Assembly (NCBI RefSeq): GCF_000813825.1
Contig: NZ_JWTA01000015.1
Span: 124,001 to 188,000, forward strand
Direction of reading: 5' to 3'
Source: Chryseobacterium taiwanense
GTDB lineage: Bacteria > Bacteroidota > Bacteroidia > Flavobacteriales > Weeksellaceae
Length of the DNA stretch: 64,000 nucleotides
This document shows, one piece after another, positions 15,227 to 23,625 of this stretch. Each line of letters opens with the position of its first letter. The first letter of the stretch is position 1. Both the position numbers and the translations under genes were made by a program. The notes beneath the pieces were generated by a model. The model saw only the letters and a list, made by a program, of their open reading frames with translations. It searched no databases and was not told where the DNA came from.

Positions 15227-17815
15227 TTATCCTCCAATCATTTTTTTTATCGAATTAAGCTTCATTAAAGCTTCTATTGGTGTCAAAGTATTGATATCGA
15301 TTTTCGTCAGTTCTTCTCGAATATTCTCCAAAACCGGATCGTCTAACTGGAAGAAAGACAGCTGCATATTTTCTTCTGTCACTCTTTTGATACTTTCTGA
15401 AGAACTTCCCTGAGTACGGCTTGCTTCTAGGGTTTTCAAGATTTCATTGGCTCTGTTAACCACTTTGGCAGGCATTCCGGCTAATTTGGCCACATGAATA
15501 CCGAAACTATGCTCACTTCCACCAGGAATCAGCTTTCTTAGGAAGATAATATTTCCTTTATTCTCCTGAATAGAAACGTGGAAATTTTTTACTCTTTCAA
15601 AATTTACGGTCATTTCGTTCAGCTCATGGTAATGCGTTGCAAATAACGTCTTTGCCTGCGTAGGATGTTGGTGCAAATATTCCGCAATCGCCCAAGCAAT
15701 GGAAACTCCATCGTAAGTAGATGTTCCACGGCCGATTTCGTCTAATAAGATCAAACTTCTTTCGGAAATATTATTCAGGATATTTGCAGCCTCGTTCATT
15801 TCAACCATGAACGTTGATTCTCCTGCAGAGATATTATCCGTCGCTCCTACCCTTGTAAAAATCTTATCTAACACCCCAATTTCAGCATGTTTTGCAGGAA
15901 CAAAGCTTCCAATCTGAGCCAACAGACAAACAATCGCTGTCTGACGAAGAATCGCCGATTTACCCGCCATGTTCGGTCCTGTAACCATGATGATCTGCTG
16001 AGAATTTTTGTCTAAGAAAATATCGTTCGGGATATATTTTTCGCCTAAAGGAAGAGCATTTTCAATAATCGGGTGTCTTGCTTCTTTTAAATCGATCGCA
16101 AACGTTTCTGTCAAAACAGGTTTTGTATAGCTTTCAGAAACCGCCAATTCCGATAAACCAACGGCAACATCCAGTTGAGCAATAATATTTGAATTTTCCT
16201 GAATCTGATCGATATAAATCATAGTTTCAGCACAAACATCTCTATAGAGTTTGTTTTCTAAAACTCCGATTTTCTCTTCTGCTCCAAGAATCTGATTTTC
16301 ATATTCTTTTAATTCCTCTGTGATGTAACGTTCGGCATTGACCAATGTCTGTTTTCTCAACCAGTCACCTGGAACTTTATCTTTATGGGTGTTTCGGACT
16401 TCAATATAATATCCGAAAACATTATTAAAATCTATTTTAAGGCTTGAAATTCCCGTTCTTTCGATTTCTCTCTGACACATTTCATCCAAGAAACCACGAC
16501 CTTTAGACTGAAGACCTCTCAATCGATCTAATTCTTCAGAAATCCCTTCTTTAATGACATTTCCTTTCGCTAAATTGACAGGAAGCTCCTCATTCAGATG
16601 GTTTTGCAATATTTTAATTAATTCATCCTGATCGTACAAAGGTTCCAGCCAAGCCAGAATATCTGCATGAGGATGAAGCAATTCTTTAATTTTATGAATA
16701 TTAACCAAGCTCTGACGAAGATATCCCAATTCTTTGGGTGAAATTTTTTCTGCCGCCAGTTTTCCCATCAATCGATCTAAATCGGAAATGGATTTTAATA
16801 ATTGGGAAATCTCATATTTAAGATAGTCGTTCTCGTTTAAAAAATCAATCAGGGAAAGTCTTCTGTTGATTTCACTCACTTCTTTAAGAGGCAAAATAAT
16901 TCTTCTTCTCAACAATCTTCCTCCCATCGGAGTAGATGTTTTATCGATAATATCTAATAAAGATTTTCCCTGCGGATTGCTTGGATAAACGATTTCAAGG
17001 TTTCTTAATGTAAAATTATCCATCATCAGATAATCTTCCTGCGGAATCACCTGAATTTTGGTAATGTGAGCCAATAAATTATGATGGGTATCTTCTACCA
17101 AATACGCGAAGATTGCTCCCGCTGCTGTAATTGCTAGTGGCTGATTTTCAACTCCGAAGCCTTTTAATGAATTGGTTTTAAAATGACCCGTCAGTTTTTC
17201 GTAAGCGAAATTATATTGATACGCCCAGTCTTCAAGCTTGAAAGCATTTTTATTTTTAATCTGCTCTGGGATCTGAACACTTCTCTGATAAATAATTTCA
17301 CTAGGATCAAACGTATTGACGATATGAAGCAACTTTTCCAAGTTCCCTTCACTCACCAAAAATTCTCCCGTAGAAATATCCACCAAAGCAATCCCGAATT
17401 TCTCTTTTTCTTTGTGAAGAGACAACAGGAAATTATTCTTTTTTGAGTTAAGAACCTGATCATTGAACGTAACTCCGGGAGTCACCAGTTCCGTCACTCC
17501 TCTTTTTACAATTCCTTTGACCATTTTTGGGTCTTCCAACTGATCACAGATCGCTACTCTCATTCCCGCTCTCACCAATTTTGGCAAGTAAGAATCTACT
17601 GAGTGATGTGGAAATCCTGCCAATTCGATATGTCCTTCTCCATTGGCTCTTTTCGTTAAAACAATTCCTAAAATCTGAGACGTTCTTACCGCATCCTGCC
17701 CGAAAGTTTCATAAAAATCCCCCACTCTGAATAGTAAAAGCGCATCAGGATATTTCGCCTTGATGGTGTTGTACTGAGTCATTAACGGAGTTTCTTTCTT
17801 CACTGCCTTTGCCAT
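15227..17815 (-). CDS. mutS: DNA mismatch repair protein MutS
   Basis: An 862-residue protein with full MutS architecture. The N-terminal mismatch-recognition domain carries LLFRVGDFYETFG, with the Phe-x-Glu pair that contacts the mispair. Connector, lever and clamp domains follow, and the C-terminal ATPase has Walker A GPNMAGKSAILRQTA, Walker B LILLDEIGRGTSTYDG and the signature FMVEMNE. The tail KMIGG is short. It acts with MutL in post-replicative mismatch repair. It converges with the TonB-C pair and is followed upstream by an inverted repeat with 31-base arms. Confidence 0.97.
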   Translation of the reverse strand: MAKAVKKETPLMTQYNTIKAKYPDALLLFRVGDFYETFGQDAVRTSQILGIVLTKRANGEGHIELAGFPHHSVDSYLPKLVRAGMRVAICDQLEDPKMVKGIVKRGVTELVTPGVTFNDQVLNSKKNNFLLSLHKEKEKFGIALVDISTGEFLVSEGNLEKLLHIVNTFDPSEIIYQRSVQIPEQIKNKNAFKLEDWAYQYNFAYEKLTGHFKTNSLKGFGVENQPLAITAAGAIFAYLVEDTHHNLLAHITKIQVIPQEDYLMMDNFTLRNLEIVYPSNPQGKSLLDIIDKTSTPMGGRLLRRRIILPLKEVSEINRRLSLIDFLNENDYLKYEISQLLKSISDLDRLMGKLAAEKISPKELGYLRQSLVNIHKIKELLHPHADILAWLEPLYDQDELIKILQNHLNEELPVNLAKGNVIKEGISEELDRLRGLQSKGRGFLDEMCQREIERTGISSLKIDFNNVFGYYIEVRNTHKDKVPGDWLRKQTLVNAERYITEELKEYENQILGAEEKIGVLENKLYRDVCAETMIYIDQIQENSNIIAQLDVAVGLSELAVSESYTKPVLTETFAIDLKEARHPIIENALPLGEKYIPNDIFLDKNSQQIIMVTGPNMAGKSAILRQTAIVCLLAQIGSFVPAKHAEIGVLDKIFTRVGATDNISAGESTFMVEMNEAANILNNISERSLILLDEIGRGTSTYDGVSIAWAIAEYLHQHPTQAKTLFATHYHELNEMTVNFERVKNFHVSIQENKGNIIFLRKLIPGGSEHSFGIHVAKLAGMPAKVVNRANEILKTLEASRTQGSSSESIKRVTEENMQLSFFQLDDPVLENIREELTKIDINTLTPIEALMKLNSIKKMIGG

Positions 17816-17899
17816 TAAAATCTGTCTTAAAAAATTAGGATGGTAAAAGTAAGAAATAAAATAGTAGAAGGAAAGCTTTTGAAAAACTACGTTTGTAAT

Positions 17900-18007
17900 C
17901 TCCCACAGATTTACACGGATTTACACAGATTATTGTATCTATTTTTTTCTTTTTTTAAACAAAGTAAAACATAAACATCTGTGCAAATCCGTGTAAATCT
18001 GTGGGAG
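17900..18007. repeat. Long inverted repeat, cccacagat family
   Basis: Arms of 31 bases (17900-17930 and 17977-18007) pair with a single mismatch around a 46-base AT-rich loop. Each arm is built from short related units (cccacagat, ttacacggat, ttacacagat). A degenerate relative lies at 49601-49710. It lies between mutS and the cupin gene, both leftward. Confidence 0.85.
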
Positions 18008-18017
18008 AAAAAAATTA

Positions 18018-18884
18018 TTAAGAATGTCTCGCCAAAGCTTTCGAGCTTTTCTTATACGCCCATTTCTGTTTGTAATCTACCCATTTAGCCTTAAAAATCT
18101 TTCGCATTAATTTATCAGTATATCTCATAATAAAAACATGATACAGCATACTCGCAAAAACATTCGGCTTATTTGGAAGCGCACGAAGCGACATCGAAAA
18201 TCCAGGCTCCAGATAGCGATTGAAATGCCAGAAAGCTCCTGGAATAAAAAGCGCATCTCCGTGTTCCATGAAAATTTCAAAGCCTTTCGCGTGTTTCAAC
18301 GCCGGAAACTTTTCATAATCAGGATTTTCATAATCAACATCGTAGATGGTGTGTACTGATAAAGGAACTTTATATAAAAAAGCAGACTGCTTTTGATCGA
18401 ATAATAGAATCCTCTTTTTTCCTTCGAAATGAATATGAAGAAAATCTCCTAAATCTACATCATAATGCATTAAAACATGCGCTTCACTCCCTCCGAAAAA
18501 TAAGGTAGGAAGTCTTTTAAAAAACTTCATTCCCAAATCGGGATACGTAAAGTTTTTCAGCAATTCCGGAAGTCGGTCTGTAATAATGTAAAAGAAAATT
18601 CTGAGATCTGAAGGATTATTTTTTATCGTATCAATATAGTCCTTCATTTTCATCTTTGTAACCGGAGCATCTGTACTTTTGTTGGCATCTGCAGGTTTGT
18701 TATCATATAAAGGAACTTCCTGTTCACCGGCTTTTTCACGGATAAAATCAAAATTCCATTGATCAAAAGCATCCCATCGGCTCGCAAAATTCTTGATCAA
18801 AAGCGGTTTATGCATTTTGAAATAATTTTTCTGAAAATCTTCTTTACTGATATCTGTGACAACATCTACACTTTCGAGAATCAT
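18018..18884 (-). CDS. Cupin-8 / JmjC-like dioxygenase-fold protein
   Basis: A 288-residue protein of the cupin-like (Cupin_8, JmjC-related) family. An N-terminal lead-in KPLLIKNFASRWDAFDQW precedes the double-stranded beta helix. Candidate Fe(II) ligands are the His and Asp of LMHYDVDLGDF (HxD) and the distal His in FIPGAFWHFNRY, with R in MSLRALP as a possible 2-oxoglutarate contact. Homologues include hydroxylases acting on proteins or small molecules; the substrate here is unknown. There is no signal peptide. It stands alone between mutS and bestrophin. Confidence 0.85.
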   Translation of the reverse strand: MILESVDVVTDISKEDFQKNYFKMHKPLLIKNFASRWDAFDQWNFDFIREKAGEQEVPLYDNKPADANKSTDAPVTKMKMKDYIDTIKNNPSDLRIFFYIITDRLPELLKNFTYPDLGMKFFKRLPTLFFGGSEAHVLMHYDVDLGDFLHIHFEGKKRILLFDQKQSAFLYKVPLSVHTIYDVDYENPDYEKFPALKHAKGFEIFMEHGDALFIPGAFWHFNRYLEPGFSMSLRALPNKPNVFASMLYHVFIMRYTDKLMRKIFKAKWVDYKQKWAYKKSSKALARHS

Positions 18885-19027
18885 TTTGTGTGGTATTTTT
18901 TAATGCGAAATAAAAATAGTGTTTTTTTGAAATTTACAAAAGTTTTAAAATTAATATCAGTTATCATTGCCTTCTTATTCCTACTGAAAGTTTAAATGAT
19001 TATAAATAAGGATAAAAACGAAAATTT

Positions 19028-19035
19028 TATCTTTG
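19028..19035 (+). promoter_or_regulatory. Putative -7 box upstream of bestrophin
   Basis: TATCTTTG, a perfect TAnnTTTG, 18 bases upstream of ATG 19054. No -33 TTTG was found at 19 bp. Confidence 0.4.
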
Positions 19036-19053
19036 TAAGGATTAATTGAGTTT

Positions 19054-19935
19054 ATGAGAGTTTACGACACCAAACATTTTCTAAAAATTCTTTTCAGCCT
19101 GCATAAAAGTGATACTTTGAAAATCCTTTTTCCAAGTATGATTATGGTCGGTTTATATTCCTGGGGAATTGAATATTTAGAAGTAGAATATTTTCATCTG
19201 ACTTCAAAATCAGGAATCAGCAATGTAGGAATGATCCACTCTTTACTTGGTTTTGTCCTTTCTTTATTATTGGTATTCAGAACAAATACCGCTTATGACA
19301 GATGGTGGGAAGGAAGAAAACTTTGGGGAAAATTGGTAAATGATTCCCGAAATTTTGCTATAAAAATCAATTCTATTCTTGAAAATGACAGAAAAGATGC
19401 TGAACAAATTGCGAGGTACCTTAAGTTTTTTCCTCACTTTTTAGCCAAGCATCTTTCTAAAGAGTCTACGCGATTAGTATTAGACGAAGATTATTCAGAA
19501 ATTGAACAATCTATAAAAAACCATGGACCCAATGAAATTATCATTCTTTTAACCCATAAGCTGAATCAACTAAAAAAGGAAGGAAAAATTTCTGATGTAG
19601 AAATGCTGTATCTGGATACACAACTTAGTGGCTTCTTAGAAGTTTGCGGAGGATGTGAAAGAATTAAAAACACTCCGATTCCTTATTCGTATTCTTCTTT
19701 TGTGAAAAAATTCATCATCCTTTATGTATTGGCATTACCTGTTGCTTACGTAATCAGCATTGGTCTTTTTATGATTCCTCTTACTGTTTTTGTCTATTAC
19801 GTTCTGATGAGCTTAGAAATTATTGCGGAGGAAATTGAAGACCCGTTCAACAATGATGAAAATGACATTCCGATGGAAGCATTGGCACAAAACATTGAAA
19901 GAAATGTGCATCAGATCATGGGTTCTAAAAAATAA
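19054..19935 (+). CDS. Bestrophin-family chloride channel-like protein
   Basis: A 293-residue membrane protein of the bacterial bestrophin family (RFP-TM, formerly UPF0187). The hallmark is LVFRTNTAYDRWWEGRKLWGKLVNDSRN (residues about 74-100), with the first two helices before it and a later helix pair around 210-245 (FIILYVLALPVAYVISIGLF). The acidic EEIEDPFNNDENDIP near the C-terminus is the family's Ca-clasp-like region. Bacterial homologues form pentameric ion channels; selectivity cannot be predicted. It converges with the secreted protein gene at 19945. Confidence 0.9.
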   Translation: MRVYDTKHFLKILFSLHKSDTLKILFPSMIMVGLYSWGIEYLEVEYFHLTSKSGISNVGMIHSLLGFVLSLLLVFRTNTAYDRWWEGRKLWGKLVNDSRNFAIKINSILENDRKDAEQIARYLKFFPHFLAKHLSKESTRLVLDEDYSEIEQSIKNHGPNEIIILLTHKLNQLKKEGKISDVEMLYLDTQLSGFLEVCGGCERIKNTPIPYSYSSFVKKFIILYVLALPVAYVISIGLFMIPLTVFVYYVLMSLEIIAEEIEDPFNNDENDIPMEALAQNIERNVHQIMGSKK

Positions 19936-19944
19936 AATCAAGCC

Positions 19945-20544
19945 TTAAAGCTTGATTTCTTTCATTTCACCGTCCTGTTTTATTTCTACAAATTTACTTT
20001 CGCGGTTTCCTGCAGAATAACCGTAGAAAAACGTCTGATAAACGGGAGTAGAGTATAAATATCCGCCATAAGCGTTGTAAGCGTTTGATTGTCCTGTTTG
20101 TTGCTGATAACTTGCTGTTGCCGTAAAATTGATAATGGTTTCCAGATAATATTTTCCGGGTTTCAATTTTTCGAATTTAAATCTTCCATGATCATCCGTT
20201 AAAGCATCAATTCTGTATTTAAAAGCTTCTTCAGACATATAAACCGTTGTTTTTTTGTTTTCATACTTTTTTCTCATCTTATAAAACTCCTCAAAATAAG
20301 GTGTTACAGGAAAAAGCATTACTACAGTTCCTTTTTTAGCATAATGTTTCTCAGCCAATAAAGGTTTCACTCCCCAATTATTCTTCTGTTTTGTGGAAGC
20401 CACTCCTTCAAGGGTAGAATTTCCGAAACCAATCATATCCTGAGCAAGTTTTTTATCAAAGAAAGCTTGTGGATAGTATGTATTTTGTGCTTTGGTAAAA
20501 CTAAAAGCTGATACGATAGTCATTAAAACGAGTGCATTTTTCAT
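19945..20544 (-). CDS. Secreted protein with a carboxypeptidase-regulatory-like segment
   Basis: A 199-residue protein with a signal peptide (MKNALVLMTIVSAFSFTKAQ). The segment DALTDDHGRFKFEKLKPGKYYLETII (about residues 110-135) is a carboxypeptidase-regulatory/CnaB-like beta-sandwich motif. A Tyr/Gln/Asn-rich stretch (YQQQTGQSNAYNAYGGYLYS) follows, then a charged end. The overall family is not recognised. It is probably periplasmic or surface-associated. It is divergent from the MORN-repeat gene, sharing a 146-base spacer. Confidence 0.7.
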   Translation of the reverse strand: MKNALVLMTIVSAFSFTKAQNTYYPQAFFDKKLAQDMIGFGNSTLEGVASTKQKNNWGVKPLLAEKHYAKKGTVVMLFPVTPYFEEFYKMRKKYENKKTTVYMSEEAFKYRIDALTDDHGRFKFEKLKPGKYYLETIINFTATASYQQQTGQSNAYNAYGGYLYSTPVYQTFFYGYSAGNRESKFVEIKQDGEMKEIKL

Positions 20545-20690
20545 ACTTATATTTTAGCCAAATATAGGTATTTTATAACCCGGAATAAATACCCAAATTT
20601 GGGGAGAAAATGTTAATTTTTAATGATACAGATTACATTTCATGCATATCATTTCAACAAGTATTAATTTTAACCCAAAAAAAATAAATT

Positions 20691-21311
20691 ATGAAATATT
20701 CACTTTTATTAGCCGTTTTTTCTTTTTCAATAATGAGCGCTCAGAAACCGTGCGGATTTAAAGACGGATTACAGGAAGGAACCTGTAAACAATTTTTTGA
20801 CAACGGACAGGTAAAAGAAATCGTCGAATGGAAAAAAGGAAAAACGGAAGGCGATGCTATTTTTTATTATGAAAACGGAAAAATTCAGGCAAAAGGAGAA
20901 TTCAAGAAAGGATATAAAGTAAAAGAATGGGAATATTTTGATAAAAATGGAGTTTTAACATCAAAAGAAACCTACAGAAACGGAGAAAAAAATATTTACG
21001 ACAATAGCTCTACCGCTACATTTTATTCTCCTTCAGGTAAAATTGCTGAAGTTTCAAATTATAAATTTGGTAAATTGCACGGTGAAAGTAAATTTTATCA
21101 TGAGGACGGAAAGTCTGTAAAACAAATCGGAACTTATGAAAACGGCTTGGCTACAGGAAAATGGAAAGCGCTTTACCCATCTGGAAAAATCCAAAGGGAA
21201 ACAGAATTCGTAAATGATAAATGGAACGGAACCAGAGTTCATTACCGCGAAAACGGAAGCATTGAAAAAACAGAAGTTTACAAAGACGGAAAATTAATCT
21301 CTACAAAATAA
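20691..21311 (+). CDS. MORN-repeat protein (YwqK-like)
   Basis: A 206-residue protein with a signal peptide (MKYSLLLAVFSFSIMSAQ) and about seven MORN_2-type repeats of roughly 22 residues: FDNGQVKEIVEWKKGKTEG, YENGKIQAKGEFKKGYK, YHEDGKSVKQIGTYENG, YPSGKIQRETEFVNDK and the terminal YRENGSIEKTEVYKDGK. Such proteins are often labelled toxin-antitoxin YwqK-family antitoxin, but no toxin gene is adjacent and the signal peptide argues for an extracytoplasmic role. The rRNA/tRNA methyltransferase gene starts 4 bases after its stop, suggesting one transcript. Confidence 0.8.
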   Translation: MKYSLLLAVFSFSIMSAQKPCGFKDGLQEGTCKQFFDNGQVKEIVEWKKGKTEGDAIFYYENGKIQAKGEFKKGYKVKEWEYFDKNGVLTSKETYRNGEKNIYDNSSTATFYSPSGKIAEVSNYKFGKLHGESKFYHEDGKSVKQIGTYENGLATGKWKALYPSGKIQRETEFVNDKWNGTRVHYRENGSIEKTEVYKDGKLISTK

Positions 21312-21315
21312 AAAA

Positions 21316-21846
21316 TTGGTACAAAAATTAAAACTGGAAGAACTCAACAGAATAGATGTGGAAACATTTAAAACCGTTGAAAAAATTCCTTTGATCGTTG
21401 TTTTAGATAATATCAGAAGCATGCACAATGTAGGTGCTACTTTCAGAACTGCAGATGCTTTCCTGATTCACAAGATCATTCTTTGTGGTATAACTCCGCA
21501 ACCACCCCACCGTGAAATTCATAAAGCGGCATTGGGTGCTACGGAAAGTGTTGATTGGAGTCATGAAAGCGACATCAACACCACTATTAATGATTTAAAA
21601 TCTCAAGGTTTTGAAGTGGTAGGAATTGAGCAGACAACAAGCAGCCAGATGATTACAGATTTTACCATTGATTCGGCAAAAAAATATGCGATTATCTTAG
21701 GAAATGAAGTAGAAGGAATCAGTGATGAAGCACTTCCGAATATTGATACTTTCCTAGAAATTCCACAACTGGGAACCAAGCATTCTTTAAATGTAAGTGT
21801 GTGCGGAGGAATCGTAATGTGGGAGTTTGCAAAGGTCTTAAAATAA
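21316..21846 (+). CDS. SpoU/TrmH-family RNA 2'-O-methyltransferase
   Basis: A 176-residue SPOUT methyltransferase. Motif 1 is NIRSMHNVGATFRTADAF (about residues 33-50), motif 2 is IILGNEVEGIS (about 134-144), and motif 3 is IPQLGTKHSLNVSVCGGIVMWE near the C-terminus. These are the SpoU/TrmH knot motifs for AdoMet binding. Target rRNA or tRNA is unknown. The start is unusual: the only in-frame start before the first conserved strand is TTG at 21316, and the next ATG (21421) would delete motif 1. It follows the MORN gene by 4 bases. Confidence 0.88.
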   Translation: MVQKLKLEELNRIDVETFKTVEKIPLIVVLDNIRSMHNVGATFRTADAFLIHKIILCGITPQPPHREIHKAALGATESVDWSHESDINTTINDLKSQGFEVVGIEQTTSSQMITDFTIDSAKKYAIILGNEVEGISDEALPNIDTFLEIPQLGTKHSLNVSVCGGIVMWEFAKVLK

Positions 21847-21848
21847 AA

Positions 21849-21880
21849 AAACTGCATGTGTCTAAAAGACAGTGCAGTTT
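21849..21880. terminator. Hairpin downstream of the TrmH-type gene
   Basis: aaactgca (21849-21856) pairs with tgcagttt (21873-21880), with an inner gtct/agac stem. The T run is weak on the plus strand and stronger on the minus strand, so termination efficiency is uncertain. Confidence 0.5.
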
Positions 21881-22031
21881 GAAATAAATCTAATAAAAAG
21901 TAAAAATGAAAGGCGACAAAGATACTTCTTTTTCCCTTACAAACAAATTTTAACATCGCTTTTCAAAAAAAATCATTAAAAAAAACAGGCCTACAGAAAA
22001 AATTTAGTTTAATTTTTTATAAATTAGCACC

Positions 22032-22682
22032 ATGTTTATCAAGGACTATATCTCAAAAGACTTTCCGTGTTTTAGCCTGACTGATTCAATAGAAGCAGCA
22101 AGGGAGATATTAGAAGATTTTGGATATTCTCATGTTTTCATTAAAAAATCCCATCATTTTTACGGAGCCATTGCTATAGACTTTCTTTATGAGGAAGAAG
22201 GCACCTTAAAAGATCTGGAACATCAGATAGAGCGTTTCGCAATATTGGAAGATAATAATATTATGGACAGCATTCGACTGTTCCATACTTTTGACACCAA
22301 TGTGATTCCCGTTATCAATAAAAATGAAAAATATTTAGGATATATTATCTGTGATGATATCTTTCAGGATTTATCAAAATATCCTCTGTTTTCTGAAACA
22401 GGAGCTATTCTAACGATAGAAACGCCTGCAAGAAAATATTCTATGACAGAAATTGCCAATATTGTAGAAAGCAATAATTCTAAATTTTACGGGGGCTTTA
22501 TCAGTTTCATGTCAGATGAAGTAATTCATGTTACCATAAAAATAAGCAATGAGAATCTCACCTCGATAGATGCCACATTCGATCGATACGATTATAAAAT
22601 TGTGGAGAAATATTATTCGGACGAAAAATCGGATTTGTATAAAGACAGATTCGGATTCTTCCAAAAATTCCTAGAAATCTAA
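22032..22682 (+). CDS. CBS-domain protein with C-terminal ACT-like segment
   Basis: A 216-residue soluble protein. The first 125 residues form a CBS pair (repeat 1 around SLTDSIEAAREILEDFGYSHVFI, repeat 2 around NIMDSIRLFHTFDTNVIPVINKNEKYLGYI), the adenine-nucleotide-sensing module. The last 80 residues look like an ACT-type sandwich (ILTIETPARKYSMTEIANIVE). It precedes nadK by 2 bases. The tight pairing suggests it senses adenylates or related ligands in connection with NADP supply; this is inference from context only. Confidence 0.8.
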   Translation: MFIKDYISKDFPCFSLTDSIEAAREILEDFGYSHVFIKKSHHFYGAIAIDFLYEEEGTLKDLEHQIERFAILEDNNIMDSIRLFHTFDTNVIPVINKNEKYLGYIICDDIFQDLSKYPLFSETGAILTIETPARKYSMTEIANIVESNNSKFYGGFISFMSDEVIHVTIKISNENLTSIDATFDRYDYKIVEKYYSDEKSDLYKDRFGFFQKFLEI

Positions 22683-22684
22683 GC

Positions 22685-23554
22685 ATGAAAGCAGCCATAT
22701 ATTCTCAGAAAAAAGATCTTGACACCTTTTTGTATCTCAGTAAATTTATTTCAGAGCTCGAAAGCAGAGGCGTAACATCTGTTCTCTATGACGAAATGGC
22801 TGAAGCCCTTCAGTTTTCAAAAATTTTCGAAACCTTCAATTGCAAGCAGGATCTTCTTGAGAAAAAAGTTGATCTTTTTTTCACATTCGGAGGAGACGGA
22901 ACGATCGTAAATTCTTTAACATTTATTGAAGATCTTGAAATTCCCGTTGTAGGAGTAAATACAGGAAGATTAGGTTTCCTGGCAAGCTTTACAAAGGAAG
23001 AAGCTTTCAGAGAATTGGATGCTATTTTGAAAGGAGACATCAAAACAAGCCGCAGATCGGTGATTGAAGTGGTTTCTGAAGGCTTAGAAGAAGGTTTTTT
23101 CCCTTACGCATTAAATGATGTCACGGTTTCCCGAAAAGAAACAACATCGATGATTACGGTAGATTCATATATTAATGATGAATTTCTGAACGTATTTTGG
23201 GGAGACGGCGTAATCGTTTCCACACCTACAGGTTCTACCGCTTATTCATTAAGCTGCGGTGGCCCCATAATCTCTCCCAATAACGAAAACTTTGTGATCA
23301 CTCCTATTGCTCCTCACAATTTGAATGTGAGACCTTTGGTGGTAAATGACAGAGTAAAAATCAAATTCAGAGTAGAAAGCAGAGTACCACAGTATTCTCT
23401 TTCACTAGATTCCAGATTAATACATATAGAAACAGATAAAGAAATCATTATAAAAAAGGCTTCTTTTCAGCTCCTTTTGGTACAGCCCAATAATTTAAGT
23501 TTTTATGAAACCATCCGCCAAAAGCTACTTTGGGGACGAGACAAAAGAAATTAG
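22685..23554 (+). CDS. nadK: NAD kinase
   Basis: A 289-residue NAD kinase that makes NADP from NAD with ATP. Seen are the FTFGGDGTIVNSL motif (GGDGT, about residue 65-70), VVGVNTGRLGFLASF, and the signature TPTGSTAYSLSCGGPII (about 181-196) followed by APHNLNVRPLVV. These are the diagnostic NadK motifs in the usual order, and its length is typical. It starts 2 bases after the CBS-domain gene and is most probably translated from the same transcript. The fbaA gene follows after a 71-base gap with its own likely promoter region. Confidence 0.95.
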   Translation: MKAAIYSQKKDLDTFLYLSKFISELESRGVTSVLYDEMAEALQFSKIFETFNCKQDLLEKKVDLFFTFGGDGTIVNSLTFIEDLEIPVVGVNTGRLGFLASFTKEEAFRELDAILKGDIKTSRRSVIEVVSEGLEEGFFPYALNDVTVSRKETTSMITVDSYINDEFLNVFWGDGVIVSTPTGSTAYSLSCGGPIISPNNENFVITPIAPHNLNVRPLVVNDRVKIKFRVESRVPQYSLSLDSRLIHIETDKEIIIKKASFQLLLVQPNNLSFYETIRQKLLWGRDKRN

Positions 23555-23625
23555 TTATTGAGCAAAAATCATTACCTTTACAGGAATTTTAAAAAGACCC
23601 TAATAATTTATATAAAAAGTAAAAC

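Noticed and set aside
17900..18007. CRISPR array
   Set aside because: The repeated units are short, unevenly spaced and arranged as one inverted repeat, with no spacer-like segments and no cas genes in the window.
20691..21311. YwqK-type toxin-antitoxin system
   Set aside because: The label is often attached to MORN-repeat proteins, but there is no toxin gene nearby and the protein has a signal peptide.
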